Shown here: positions 54,542 to 63,895 of the stretch, piece after piece | How positions within the stretch are numbered: position 1 is the first letter of the stretch | Layout: the number at the start of each line of letters is the position of its first letter | Source of the DNA: an uncultured Halomonas sp. | GTDB taxonomy: Bacteria; Pseudomonadota; Gammaproteobacteria; Pseudomonadales; Halomonadaceae | Direction of reading: 5' to 3' | DNA: 64,000 nucleotides | Assembly: GCF_947500835.1 (NCBI RefSeq) | Contig: NZ_CANMTQ010000005.1 | Location: forward strand, 228,572 to 292,571 | Position numbers and translations under genes: made by a program | The notes under the pieces: model-generated | Databases searched by the model: none | The model's input: only the letters and a program-made list of their open reading frames with translations | Told to the model about the DNA's origin: nothing

Positions 54542-55831
54542 ATGCGCTACCTTTTTTGGGTTCTCCTATTTTTCAGTTTCCCCGTTCCAAGCTGGGCGGC
54601 GGAATATCAGGCCACGCCCGACAAGCCACTGCAGGCTCAGCTCGATCGCACTGAAAGCGGGGATCGTCTTGTCCTCGCGCCTGGGCGCTATACTGGGTCG
54701 ATCACCATCGAGCATCCATTGGAAATTCACGGCGCTGGCCAGGCGATAATCGACGCGCAGGGCCAGGGCCATGCGGTCACTATCGACGCCTCCGAGGTGA
54801 CCCTCGAGGGCCTCGAAATCGTCAATTGGGGCAAGAATCTCACCGATCTCGATGCCGGCATCTTCGTTACCGAAAACGCGACCGGCAGCGTAATTCGCAA
54901 TAATCGGCTCGAAGGCCCCGGCTTCGGTATCTGGCTGGACGCGGTCAGCGGCGTCCATATCGTCGACAACGTCATTCGGGGCGATACCACAGTGCGCTCT
55001 CAGGATCGCGGCAACGGCGTGCATCTGTTCAACGTGCGCGATGTGCGGGTCGAAGGCAACGACATTGCCCATACCCGGGATGGTATTTACATCGACAACA
55101 GCAGCCAGAGCTTTTTGAACCGCAACGAGCTTCATGAGCTCCGCTATGGCATTCACTATATGTATGCCTATGACAATCATCTGGAAGACAACCTGACCTT
55201 TGACACTCGCACTGGCTATGCGCTGATGCAATCCAAGCGCCTGACGGTATTGAATAACCGCTCCGTCAACGACGAAAACTACGGCATCCTGATGAACAAC
55301 ATCACCGGCTCACGACTCCAGGGCAACCGCATCGAGGGCATTCAGCAGTCGGTAAACGCCCGGGGCGAGGGCAAGCTACGCGGCGGCGATGGCAAGGCGA
55401 TCTTCGTTTACAACTCCCAGTTCAACGAATTTCTCGATAACCGCTTTGCAAAAAGCGATATCGGCATTCATCTGACCGCTGGCTCGGAAGACAACACCGT
55501 GCTCGGCAACGCCTTCGTCGACAATCGCCAGCAGGTCAAGTACGTAGCCACTCGCTCCCAGGAATGGTCGAAAGACGATAGCGGCAACTACTGGAGCGAC
55601 TACATGGGCTGGGATATGAACAACGACGGCATCGGCGATATCGCCTACGAGCCCAACGACGCCATGGATCGTCTGCTGTGGCGCTACCCCGCCGCGCGTC
55701 TATTGATGAACAGCCCAGCGGTATTGGCGCTGCGCTGGGTGCAGCGGCAATTCCCGGTGTTTCGTGCTGAAGGCATAAAGGACAGCGCGCCGCTGTTGGC
55801 CGACCCCACCTTCGACAAGGCGGACACATGA
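54542..55831 (+). CDS. nosD: NosD, periplasmic copper-site maturation protein
   Basis: From ATG 54542 the protein is 429 residues with a signal peptide ending PSWA (about residue 19). The body is a right-handed parallel beta-helix (CASH-type repeats, such as GSVIRNNRLEGPGFGIWLDAVSGVHIVDNVI). NosD works with the NosFY transporter to build the CuZ centre of NosZ. Frame upstream from 54374 runs through the repeat and is not coding; CAGGAACGCC precedes the chosen ATG. The stop overlaps nosF (ATGA). Confidence 0.93.
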   Translation: MRYLFWVLLFFSFPVPSWAAEYQATPDKPLQAQLDRTESGDRLVLAPGRYTGSITIEHPLEIHGAGQAIIDAQGQGHAVTIDASEVTLEGLEIVNWGKNLTDLDAGIFVTENATGSVIRNNRLEGPGFGIWLDAVSGVHIVDNVIRGDTTVRSQDRGNGVHLFNVRDVRVEGNDIAHTRDGIYIDNSSQSFLNRNELHELRYGIHYMYAYDNHLEDNLTFDTRTGYALMQSKRLTVLNNRSVNDENYGILMNNITGSRLQGNRIEGIQQSVNARGEGKLRGGDGKAIFVYNSQFNEFLDNRFAKSDIGIHLTAGSEDNTVLGNAFVDNRQQVKYVATRSQEWSKDDSGNYWSDYMGWDMNNDGIGDIAYEPNDAMDRLLWRYPAARLLMNSPAVLALRWVQRQFPVFRAEGIKDSAPLLADPTFDKADT

Positions 55832-56748
55832 GCGAGATCATCACCTTTGACGGCGTGACCAAGCGACACGGTGACGTCACAAGCCTTCAGGATCTTCATC
55901 TTGGTGTGCATCAAGGCGAGGTGCTGGCGCTGTTGGGTCACAACGGTGCCGGCAAGACTACCGCCATGAAGTTGATCCTCGGACTGATCGCACCCAGCGA
56001 AGGCGAACTCAGGGTCTTCGGCGCGGCGCCCCAGGGCAGTGCGGCCAATCAGTTGCGCCAGCGCCTGGGCTTTCTACCGGAAAATGTCGGTTTCTACGAA
56101 CAGCTCAGCGGTCGCGAGGTGCTCGACTACTTTGCTCGACTCAAACGCGTCGACCGCCACCAGATCGATGATCTACTCGAGCAGGTCGGCCTGGGCGAAG
56201 CCTCCAACCGCCGGGTCAAGACTTATTCCAAGGGCATGCGCCAGCGACTGGGGCTGGCCCAGGCCCTGCTCGGGGAACCGCAACTGCTGCTGCTCGACGA
56301 ACCCACCACCGGCCTCGATCCCGCCGCTACCCGGGACTTCTACACCACGGTCAAGACGCTGCGAGATCGGGGTTGCACGGTACTGCTCTCCTCCCACGTG
56401 CTGCCCGGCGTCGAGCCCTATATCGACCGCGCCCTGATTCTCGGCGCCGGTCGTCGCCTGGCGCTAGGCAGCCTCGACGAATTGCGCAACCAAGCGGCAC
56501 TGCCGCTGACCATTCGCGTCAAGGGTGATGAAGCGATGAACACCCCGCCGGCGGACCTGCCGGCCCATGAAATGCGACGCCTGAACGGCCATGCTTGCGA
56601 GTTTCTTGTGCCTCCAGAGAACAAGATGCAGGTCTTGAGACGCCTGGCCACCATGCCCGGCGTCGAAGATATCGAACTGCTGCCGCCCAGTCTGGAACAT
56701 CTCTATACCCATTTTTCCGCCAACCAGTCGAGCCGAGGTCTGTCATGA
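55828..56748 (+). CDS. nosF: NosF, ABC transporter ATPase
   Basis: The 306-residue ATPase has Walker A GHNGAGKTT near residue 38, the signature YSKGMRQRLG near 133 and Walker B LLLLDEPTTGLDP near 155. With NosY it makes the transporter that supplies sulfur or another factor for CuZ assembly through NosD. Both its ends overlap neighbours by ATGA, so nosDFY is tightly coupled. Confidence 0.94.
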   Translation: MSEIITFDGVTKRHGDVTSLQDLHLGVHQGEVLALLGHNGAGKTTAMKLILGLIAPSEGELRVFGAAPQGSAANQLRQRLGFLPENVGFYEQLSGREVLDYFARLKRVDRHQIDDLLEQVGLGEASNRRVKTYSKGMRQRLGLAQALLGEPQLLLLDEPTTGLDPAATRDFYTTVKTLRDRGCTVLLSSHVLPGVEPYIDRALILGAGRRLALGSLDELRNQAALPLTIRVKGDEAMNTPPADLPAHEMRRLNGHACEFLVPPENKMQVLRRLATMPGVEDIELLPPSLEHLYTHFSANQSSRGLS

Positions 56749-57569
56749 ATGCGGTTGTGAGTGTTGCCCGCAAGGAGTTCCAGGACGGCCTGCGCAATCG
56801 CTGGGTGCTGGCCATCGCGCTGGTGCTGGCGCTGATGGCAGTGGGCATCGCCTACTTCGGCGCCGCCGCCAGCGGCGGGCTGGGCTTCACGTCCCTGGCA
56901 ACCACCGTGGTCAGCCTGTCGACCCTGGCGGTGTTCCTGATTCCGTTGATCGCCTTGCTGCTGGCTTACGATGCCATCGTCGGTGAACAGGAAACCGGCA
57001 CTCTGCTGCTGCTGCTCACCTACCCTTTAAGTCGCTCGGCGCTGTTGCTGGGCAAGTTCCTGGGTCATGGCTTGATTCTCGGCGTCGCGACAACTCTGGG
57101 CTTCGGCATCGCTGGTATCGCTATCGCCCTCGGCGCCCCGGACGTCGAGTTGCTGGCGCTCGCCAGAAGCATCGGATTGCTGGTCGTCAGTAGCGTACTG
57201 CTGGGCTGGGTATTCATCGCCTTCGCCTATTTGATCAGCGTCTGGGTGGTGGAAAAGGCCCGGGCCGCGGGGCTTGCCCTGATCGTCTGGTTTGTGTTCG
57301 TGCTGGTCTTCGACCTGGCCCTGCTGGCGCTGTTGGTAGGAGCGCAAGACGGCGGCGACTGGCTGCCCTACCTGCTGCTCTTGAATCCCACGGATTGCTT
57401 TCGATTGATCAACCTAGCAGGTATCGAGGCAGCCCAGGCCTATTCCGGCCTGACCGCACTCGCCAAGGAAAGCGCCTTCCAACCAGGCTGGCTGATGCTG
57501 ATCCTGATTGGCTGGATCGTCGTACCCCTGGGCCTTGCCCTGCTGCGCTTTCGTCATCGCTCCGTATAG
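56745..57569 (+). CDS. nosY: NosY, ABC transporter membrane subunit
   Basis: The 274-residue protein has six membrane helices and starts MNAVVSVARKEFQDGLRNRW, a typical N-terminus of the ABC-2/NosY permease family. Helices are evident at about 20-40, 55-75, 100-125, 140-160, 175-195 and 245-265. ATG 56745 overlaps the nosF stop; earlier in-frame residues lie within nosF. It partners NosF in CuZ maturation. Confidence 0.92.
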   Translation: MNAVVSVARKEFQDGLRNRWVLAIALVLALMAVGIAYFGAAASGGLGFTSLATTVVSLSTLAVFLIPLIALLLAYDAIVGEQETGTLLLLLTYPLSRSALLLGKFLGHGLILGVATTLGFGIAGIAIALGAPDVELLALARSIGLLVVSSVLLGWVFIAFAYLISVWVVEKARAAGLALIVWFVFVLVFDLALLALLVGAQDGGDWLPYLLLLNPTDCFRLINLAGIEAAQAYSGLTALAKESAFQPGWLMLILIGWIVVPLGLALLRFRHRSV

Positions 57570-57611
57570 CCATGTAGCTATAGCCTTCAATCAATAGCCG
57601 AGGACATCATC

Positions 57612-58172
57612 ATGCGACGCCACCCTTCATTATCCTCTTCACTGCTCGTCTTGCTGCTTGCCATCTTGTTAGGATTTGTCCTCACGGGCTGTAGCGAGGA
57701 ATCGGAAAAAACCGCCCTGGCCTCACCCCAGCCCATCACCGATGGCGATGCCTGCCATGTGTGCGGCATGACCATCACCAACTTTCCCGGTCCCAAGGGG
57801 CAGGCCTTCATGAAAAATGATCCCGAGGCGCTGAAATTCTGCTCGACCATGGACCTGTTCGCCTTCCTCAAGCAGCCGGAAAACGAGACCCAGATCAGCC
57901 ATGCCTATGTGCACGACATCGGCAAGACCACCTGGGAAGCCCCCGCGGACGACGCCTACATCCGCGCCGTGGACGCCTGGTACGTAATCGGTCACGATCA
58001 ACCCGGCGCCATGGGTCATACCCTCGCCTCCTTCGCCGAGCAGGACCAGGCCAAGAAATTCAGCGACGAGCACGGTGGCGAAATCATTCGCTTCGCAGAT
58101 GTGGACCTGGAACTGCTGGGCAAACTGGGTCGGGGCGAAATGAATACCAGTCGAGACCATAAGGAAGGATAA
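57612..58172 (+). CDS. nosL: NosL, copper-binding lipoprotein
   Basis: The 186-residue protein has a lipoprotein signal with lipobox LTGC, so it should be anchored in the outer membrane facing the periplasm. DACHVCGMTITNFPGPKGQAF holds the conserved CxxCGM copper site. NosL delivers Cu(I) to NosZ. It follows nosY by 42 bases and ends the nos operon. No nosX follows. Confidence 0.92.
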   Translation: MRRHPSLSSSLLVLLLAILLGFVLTGCSEESEKTALASPQPITDGDACHVCGMTITNFPGPKGQAFMKNDPEALKFCSTMDLFAFLKQPENETQISHAYVHDIGKTTWEAPADDAYIRAVDAWYVIGHDQPGAMGHTLASFAEQDQAKKFSDEHGGEIIRFADVDLELLGKLGRGEMNTSRDHKEG

Positions 58173-58223
58173 AGAAAGCAACCAGAAGTCACTGCATTAA
58201 GGGCTGCTTTTGTCTTTTAAGAT

Positions 58224-58694
58224 CTACCACCAGAACCAGCCGTGGCTTCCCGCCACGGCGGCGGCCACCGTCACGAGGCTAGCGGTCAACAGCCCCCAGT
58301 GAAGCCGCTGTATCAAACGAAATGTCGGGTGCGGCGCTCGGGCGGCCCTCTCATGAAACCAGCGATGCAGGAACAGCGGTTCGAACACGAAGAGCATCAA
58401 CGTGAACACCAGCCATACCGCAATCATGGCGTGTATCCACCAGTAGTCCAGCGAGAGCAATCGCTGCCAGCCCAGCACGTGCAGCATGTAAAAACCGCTG
58501 ACGCCGGCCAGCAGCGTGGTGATGCGCGACTGCCAGGCAAACCGCGCCTCGACCTGCTCGAAGAAGGCGACGGCTTCCGAGGGGTCCTTGAAGCGCTTGA
58601 CCGCCGGCAGTAGCACCGTGGTCACCATGGCCACGCCGCCTATCCACAGCACCACCGCCAGCACATGCACGACCCGCGCCAGTGTCAGCTCCAT
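58224..58694 (-). CDS. Four-helix membrane protein, CopD/DUF2269-like
   Basis: From ATG 58694 the protein is 156 residues with four hydrophobic helices: VVHVLAVVLWIGGVAMVTTVLLP, ITTLLAGVSGFYMLHVLGW, WWIHAMIAVWLVFTLMLFVFEP and LLTASLVTVAAAVAG. Histidines in helices one to three (VHVLAVVLWIGG, WIHAMIAVW) recall the CopD-type membrane domain. It starts 13 bases after hemN stops, so it is probably co-transcribed with it. The function is uncertain. Confidence 0.7.
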   Translation of the reverse strand: MELTLARVVHVLAVVLWIGGVAMVTTVLLPAVKRFKDPSEAVAFFEQVEARFAWQSRITTLLAGVSGFYMLHVLGWQRLLSLDYWWIHAMIAVWLVFTLMLFVFEPLFLHRWFHERAARAPHPTFRLIQRLHWGLLTASLVTVAAAVAGSHGWFWW

Positions 58695-58707
58695 CAGCCA
58701 GGCAACC

Positions 58708-60102
58708 TCACACCGTGCGGGAGAAGCGTCGCACCTTGGAATCGACACCGATATAGGCATCAAAGGCCATGGCCACGTTGCGCATCATCAGACGGCCCTG
58801 CGGGTGGAGTATCAGGCCATCGCGCTCGATACTCACCAGATTGTCCGCTACCAGTTCATCGAGGGAGGCCAGGGCGTCAGCAAAATAGTCCTGAAAGTGA
58901 ATGCCGTGGGCAGCCTCGATATCGGCAAAGTCGATCCGGTTATGACACATCAACTGATGAATGACGTCGCGGCGCAGGTGATCGTCAGGGTTGAGCCGAT
59001 AGCCGCGCTGGATCGGCAGCTGACCCTTGTCAAGGCTCGCATAGTATTCCGACAGCACCTTGGCATTCTGGCTGTAGGTGTCGCCGACCTTGGCGATCGC
59101 CGACACGCCCAATCCGATCAGGTCGCAGTCTGCATGGGTGGAATAGCCCTGAAAATTGCGCTGCAGCGTACCGTTGTCCCGGGCTTTAGTGAGCTCATCC
59201 TCAGGCAGTGCGAAGTGATCCATGCCGATATAGACATAGCCCGCCGCCTGCAGCTGGTCGATGGTCAGTTCCAGCAGCTCCAGCTTGCGCTCCGGGGGTG
59301 GCATGTCTTCCGGGCGAATCAGGCGCTGAGCGCGAAAGGTGTCCGGCAGGTGGGCATAGCTGTAGGCCGCCACTCGGTCCGGGCGCATGCTCACCACCTT
59401 GTTGAGCGTGGCGGTGAAGCTCTCGACGGTCTGTAGCGGCAAACCATAGATTAGATCGAAGCTGATGGACTCGAACCCCACCTCCCGAGCCGTCTCGATC
59501 AGATCCTGTATCTGCTGCTCGCTCTGGGTGCGGTTGACCGCCTGCTGAACGTCCGGGTCGAAGTCCTGCACGCCCAGACTCAAACGATTGAACCCCAGCG
59601 CATACAGCTCACGAAGCTGCTGTGGCGAGACGGTGCGTGGGTCCACTTCCAGGGAGAATTCCCGCTGCGCGCCCCGCTCAAGGGTAAAGGCCTCATCAAG
59701 GACATCCATCAGCTCCGCCATCTGATCATTGGTCAGATAGGTCGGCGTGCCCCCTCCCAGATGCAGCTGGGTCAGCTTGCGATTGGCGTCGAACAGCCCA
59801 GCCTGCAGCGCGATCTCCCGCTTGAGGTAGTCGAGATACTCCACCGCCCGTTCGGTCTTGTGGGTAATGATCTTGTTGCAGGCGCAGTAGTAGCACAGGC
59901 TCTTGCAGAACGGGATATGAATATAGACCGACAGTGGCGTCGAGGCCGAGTCGCGATTGCTGCGCTTCGCTGCATCCCGGTAATCATCCAACGCGAAAGC
60001 GGTATTGAAGCGTGGCGCAGTAGGATAAGAGGTATAGCGCGGCCCCGGCCGGTCGTATTTTTCGACCAGAGCTCTATCGAAAGTTAGATCAATGGGTTTC
60101 AC
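58708..60102 (-). CDS. hemN: Oxygen-independent coproporphyrinogen III oxidase
   Basis: The 464-residue radical SAM enzyme decarboxylates coproporphyrinogen III in haem synthesis without oxygen. The cluster motif CKSLCYYCACNK (C-x3-C-x2-C, with the extra Cys typical of HemN) lies near residue 66, and LHLGGGTPTYL near 112 binds SAM. The start MKPIDLTFDRALVEKYDRPGPRYTSYPTAP fits true HemN, not HemW. Its nearness to nor and nos genes fits anaerobic use. No FNR box was seen directly upstream. Confidence 0.94.
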   Translation of the reverse strand: MKPIDLTFDRALVEKYDRPGPRYTSYPTAPRFNTAFALDDYRDAAKRSNRDSASTPLSVYIHIPFCKSLCYYCACNKIITHKTERAVEYLDYLKREIALQAGLFDANRKLTQLHLGGGTPTYLTNDQMAELMDVLDEAFTLERGAQREFSLEVDPRTVSPQQLRELYALGFNRLSLGVQDFDPDVQQAVNRTQSEQQIQDLIETAREVGFESISFDLIYGLPLQTVESFTATLNKVVSMRPDRVAAYSYAHLPDTFRAQRLIRPEDMPPPERKLELLELTIDQLQAAGYVYIGMDHFALPEDELTKARDNGTLQRNFQGYSTHADCDLIGLGVSAIAKVGDTYSQNAKVLSEYYASLDKGQLPIQRGYRLNPDDHLRRDVIHQLMCHNRIDFADIEAAHGIHFQDYFADALASLDELVADNLVSIERDGLILHPQGRLMMRNVAMAFDAYIGVDSKVRRFSRTV

Positions 60103-60117
60103 GATCTCTCCACAGGT

Positions 60118-60522
60118 TCAATGGAAACTTACCGCATCGCCTTTGCGGTCGAAGGCCAGGAAGTTGTCGATGGTGCCTTGTTGCAGTGACTCGACCATGC
60201 GCTGAAGGGGAAGCTCCGCCTCGTCGCTGCTGGGTGGCTCACGGCCATCGCCTGCCAAGGCGGCGGCGAAGACGATATCCCACTCCACTTCGGTACGCCG
60301 GGACTCCTCGACCAACGACTGCATATCGCTTAGCTCATCCAAGGTCTTGTCGACGCACAGTACCGGCGCCAATACACCACCCTCGCCCTGCTCGAAGCGC
60401 TCGCGCTGCTCGGCATCGGGATGATCCGGCAGTTCGGCCCGGGCGAACACGAACAGCAGACGCTGAGGCTCCGGTTGTCGGCGCGCTTCTGCCAGCAGAT
60501 CGGTAAAACAAGCAATGGGCAC
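60118..60522 (-). CDS. Conserved small protein of unknown function
   Basis: The 134-residue soluble protein starts at GTG 60522 with AAGGAG six bases before it. Segments PEPQRLLFVFARAELPD, GGVLAPVLCVDKTLDEL and LPLQRMVESLQQGTIDNFLAFDRKG look like a conserved pseudomonad family that is sometimes labelled ribonucleotide reductase subunit alpha. Nothing in the sequence supports that label. It is 15 bases upstream of hemN and probably shares its transcript. Confidence 0.75.
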   Translation of the reverse strand: MPIACFTDLLAEARRQPEPQRLLFVFARAELPDHPDAEQRERFEQGEGGVLAPVLCVDKTLDELSDMQSLVEESRRTEVEWDIVFAAALAGDGREPPSSDEAELPLQRMVESLQQGTIDNFLAFDRKGDAVSFH

Positions 60523-60577
60523 AAGGATCTCCTTACAATGACGACAGCAATATTCAGAATTTCGTTTATCCGAGAGC

Positions 60578-61747
60578 TCATTCCCGCAGAACCTCTCGAT
60601 GCCGTGCTGCCTGGTGTTTCAAACTGACGCTGATGGCTCTGCACAAACACCATGTGGCCAGTAACCAAGCCAGACTCCATGCGAGAGCGGCGCCCCACAG
60701 CAGCGCCAGGTGGAACGATACGAAATGCGGCGAAGCAAGCCGTAATGAGGTCGCCACTGCGATCAACAAGGTGAACAACGGGATCCGCCATTCGCTTGCA
60801 AGATCCGTCGCGTTGCGACCGCCACTCTGAAGGATAGTGGAGCGCATCATGATAACACCCGTAAGCGTCCCCAGCGCCCCCAGTGTAATGACATGGATCA
60901 AGCCTGAGGCCATCTGTTGCTGCCACTGAGCGATACCATTACTCACAAGCCCAGCCACCAACCAGCCATACCCGGCGCCTAGACAAAGCAGATCCGGTCT
61001 CGCACTGCAATGCCACAATCGCCAACGCAACAGGCGCACGAACGCCAGAACTCCCGCCAGAATCAGCACAAGGCCTGCCCAACTGCGGCTAGCCGGCCAG
61101 CTTATCAGGACGATAGCCAGGATCATGCCAAGAATGATCCATCCTTCGAGACGTGGCTGCACACGGGCGTTCAGTACCTTACCCAGGCGTTGGTGATGCC
61201 CCGCCAACGCCGGTGCGATCACCCGCCCTCCCATGAACAGCATCAGCAGCGCCAGCAGCAGCACGGCCTGATACACCAGGGCATGCTGCAATAACGGTGC
61301 CTTGCCCGTATGAATCAACCAGACCAAGGCCGATGCAAGCAGGCAAATCAATAATAGAAGCGGACTCAAGAGCCGATTACGCCATTTCTTGGCGGAGCGA
61401 AAACGCGGCACGATGTGCATTGCCAGCCCGAGCGCAAATAGGGTGCCGAACAGCGGTGGCAGGAAGCTGGCAGGTGCCAGCAAATATCCCAGCCGCGCGC
61501 TCAGCCATAATCCAAACAAGATCATCAAACGTCGAGGGCTCAAGGGCCCCAACAGGTATCCCGCGATCACGGCAAGGGCAAAGCCGAACAGTAACTCCTG
61601 TGCATGGTCGAGCCCACTGTTGATACCCGGCAGAAGCAGGGGACTATAGAACATGGCCCATAGCGACAAAGGCACCAGCACTGCTGCATAGAGGCCAGCC
61701 GCGGGGAAGAACAGCACCCTTGCCGGCAACTTGCGTTGATTATTCAT
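60578..61747 (-). CDS. nnrS: NnrS-family membrane protein
   Basis: The 389-residue protein has about twelve hydrophobic helices with the NnrS pattern, for example HAQELLFGFALAVIAGYLL near residue 45, HVITLGALGTLTGVIMMRS near 305 and histidine-bearing helices. NnrS is a haem- and copper-containing protein linked with protection against NO-derived metal complexes. ATG 61747 follows AAGGCCTAT; upstream frame to 61804 is not conserved. An NsrR-like operator at 61785-61807 lies 38 bases before the start. Confidence 0.9.
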   Translation of the reverse strand: MNNQRKLPARVLFFPAAGLYAAVLVPLSLWAMFYSPLLLPGINSGLDHAQELLFGFALAVIAGYLLGPLSPRRLMILFGLWLSARLGYLLAPASFLPPLFGTLFALGLAMHIVPRFRSAKKWRNRLLSPLLLLICLLASALVWLIHTGKAPLLQHALVYQAVLLLALLMLFMGGRVIAPALAGHHQRLGKVLNARVQPRLEGWIILGMILAIVLISWPASRSWAGLVLILAGVLAFVRLLRWRLWHCSARPDLLCLGAGYGWLVAGLVSNGIAQWQQQMASGLIHVITLGALGTLTGVIMMRSTILQSGGRNATDLASEWRIPLFTLLIAVATSLRLASPHFVSFHLALLWGAALAWSLAWLLATWCLCRAISVSLKHQAARHREVLRE

Positions 61748-61784
61748 ATAGGCCTTGCGCTTGTGCGCTCCATGGCTGCCAACT

Positions 61785-61807
61785 AACATATATAAAATAT
61801 GCATCTT
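61785..61807 (-). promoter_or_regulatory. NsrR-like operator between nnrS and nsrR
   Basis: One half (ATATGCATCTT) matches the consensus half-site at 10 of 11 positions; the other (AACATATATAA) is weaker. It is closest to nnrS. Confidence 0.55.
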
Positions 61808-61963
61808 ATAAGCTGCATCGCATTTTTAATAGCCTGCTATGGAACGATGCGCCTATTCATTTGTCTTGTGATTTATCAATAACCAACGCCGCTCGATACG
61901 CTAGTGGTCGCATTGGCACCTTCACCAAGAGGCAAGGAAGCCTACACTTGCAAGGATACCAAC

Positions 61964-62440
61964 ATGCACATTACACGCTATACCGATTATTCATTACGCG
62001 TACTGCTCTATGTGGCACTCAAGGGCGAAGAGCGCTCGACCATTAGTGAAATCGCAGAGCGCTATAATATTTCCCGCAATCATCTGATGAAGGTAGTCCA
62101 GGAACTCAACCGCAAGGGCTATTTACAGGCCATTCGCGGCAAGCATGGCGGGCTACTGCTGAAACAGCGCGCCGAGGATATCAATATCGGCGCATTGATT
62201 CGGGATACCGAACAGGATCTAGAACTGGTGGAGTGCTTCGGTGACCGCAACCAATGCGTCATTACTCCCGCCTGTCGCATCAAGACAGTGCTCGCCGAGG
62301 CTTTGAATGCCTTTTTTGAAGTGCTTGATGGCTACACCTTGGCCGATATGCTGGGGCCTGACCCACGCATGCGCACCGAATTGATCAGACTGTTACAGTT
62401 GCGCGATTCGTCCCTTTTAAAATCCCCCGTCAGCGCTTGA
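61964..62440 (+). CDS. nsrR: NsrR, NO-sensing Rrf2-family repressor
   Basis: The 158-residue regulator starts [19 protein letters not shown], the NsrR-specific N-terminus, with a winged helix ([21 protein letters not shown] and [13 protein letters not shown]). Cys91, Cys98 and Cys104 ([14 protein letters not shown]) bind the [Fe-S] cluster that reacts with NO. ATG 61964 has AAGGA eight bases before it. It is divergent from nnrS and likely represses the ferredoxin-norEF, norCBQD and nnrS units through the sites described. Its end overlaps the convergent cysN by 11 bases. Confidence 0.93.
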   Translation: MHITRYTDYSLRVLLYVALKGEERSTISEIAERYNISRNHLMKVVQELNRKGYLQAIRGKHGGLLLKQRAEDINIGALIRDTEQDLELVECFGDRNQCVITPACRIKTVLAEALNAFFEVLDGYTLADMLGPDPRMRTELIRLLQLRDSSLLKSPVSA

Positions 62441-63863
62441 ATCTTGCGCGGATATCCTTCGCTTCCCAATGAGGAAAGTACTTGCGGACCAAGCCGTTGA
62501 GCTCGAGTTCGAAGCCCTGCCAATCGACGCTGTCGTCTGAATGCGTACCCTGCGCAGACTCCCAGACGCCTCGAATCATTCCCGCCCCTACGGTCAGATT
62601 GCTCAACCGATCGATGACGATGAAGCTACCGGTATCCGGGCATCTGCGGTAGTCGTCTATTGGCAGCGGCGCGTTCAGGGCAACCCGGCAGCGGCCGATG
62701 GCATTCAACTCAAGTTGCTCGACGCACTTGTGGTCCAGGGTATTAATATCGATCTGGTAGTTGATGGCGCTCACCTGCCCTGCCACTTCTCGCGTACCCA
62801 GCTTGATATCATAGAGCTTGTTTAGCGTCATTGGCGTGTCATGCAGCCATACGATGTCCGCTTCGACATTGGACGCCAGCGCGATATCATCACTCGCCTC
62901 CACCAGCCAGTCGCCTCTGGAAATATCAATATCGTCATTCAAGGTGACGGTGATCGCCTGGCCCGGCGTGGCAAGCGCCAGATCGCCATCGAAGGTGACG
63001 ATGCGCTCCACCCGGGCGATCTTGCCCGATGGCAATGCCTTGATCGCCTGACCCGGACGCAGCGTACCCGCGGCCAAGGTGCCGCAGTAACCGCGAAAAT
63101 CATGATTCGGGCGATTGACGTACTGCACGGGAAGGCGAAGATCCGATGTGTTTTGGTCCGGAGCGATTTCGATTCTTTCCAACAACTCGAGCAGCGTGGG
63201 GCCGGCGTACCAGTTGATATGCTTGCTCCTGTCCACCACGTTATCGCCCTGCAGCGCCGACATTGGTACACAGCGGATATCCCGAGCGCTGAGGTTTTCG
63301 GCAAAGCCACGATAATCGGCGACGATCTCGTCGAAGCGCGCCTGGGAGTACCCGACCAGGTCCATCTTGTTGACCGCGATCACCAGGTGCTGGATGCCCA
63401 GCAGGTCGGCGATGAAGCTATGACGCCGGGTCTGGGTCTGCACTCCGTAGCGGGCATCGATCAGGATCACCGCGAGACTGGCGGTGGAGGCGCCGGTGGC
63501 CATGTTGCGGGTGTACTGCTCGTGGCCCGGGGTGTCGGCGATAATGAACTTGCGCTTGTCCGTGGAGAAGAAGCGATAGGCCACGTCGATGGTGATGCCC
63601 TGCTCCCGCTCGGACTGCAGGCCGTCCACCAGCAGCGCCAGATCAACCTGATCACCGGTGGTGCCGCTTTTCTTCGAATCCCGGGTAATGGCGGCGAGCT
63701 GGTCCTCAAAAATCATCTTGGAATCATGGAGCAGCCGGCCGATCAGGGTCGACTTGCCGTCATCCACGCTGCCGCAGGTGATGAAGCGCAGCAGGTCCTT
63801 GTTCTCCTGCACCGTGAGATAGGCGTCGATGTCATCGGCGATCAGGCTGGATTGGTGTGCCAT
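62430..63863 (-). CDS. cysN: Sulfate adenylyltransferase GTPase subunit
   Basis: The 477-residue GTPase drives formation of adenosine phosphosulfate in sulfate assimilation. It has the GTP motifs GSVDDGKST near residue 31, DTPGHEQY near 110 and NKMD near 165, followed by two beta-barrel domains as in EF-Tu. There is no C-terminal CysC kinase domain, so APS kinase must be encoded elsewhere. The start is 32 bases after the end of cysD. Confidence 0.95.
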   Translation of the reverse strand: MAHQSSLIADDIDAYLTVQENKDLLRFITCGSVDDGKSTLIGRLLHDSKMIFEDQLAAITRDSKKSGTTGDQVDLALLVDGLQSEREQGITIDVAYRFFSTDKRKFIIADTPGHEQYTRNMATGASTASLAVILIDARYGVQTQTRRHSFIADLLGIQHLVIAVNKMDLVGYSQARFDEIVADYRGFAENLSARDIRCVPMSALQGDNVVDRSKHINWYAGPTLLELLERIEIAPDQNTSDLRLPVQYVNRPNHDFRGYCGTLAAGTLRPGQAIKALPSGKIARVERIVTFDGDLALATPGQAITVTLNDDIDISRGDWLVEASDDIALASNVEADIVWLHDTPMTLNKLYDIKLGTREVAGQVSAINYQIDINTLDHKCVEQLELNAIGRCRVALNAPLPIDDYRRCPDTGSFIVIDRLSNLTVGAGMIRGVWESAQGTHSDDSVDWQGFELELNGLVRKYFPHWEAKDIRARFKR

Positions 63864-63895
63864 TGGCGTTTTCCTTTAATCTGTCGCGTAGACGG

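Noticed and set aside
60118..60522. Ribonucleotide reductase alpha subunit at 60118-60522
   Set aside because: The protein is 134 residues with none of the reductase motifs; the label seems to be an old annotation carried over.
61866..61879. TTGTGATTTATCAA as an FNR/Dnr box between nnrS and nsrR
   Set aside because: Only one good half-site and no suitable -10 on either strand.
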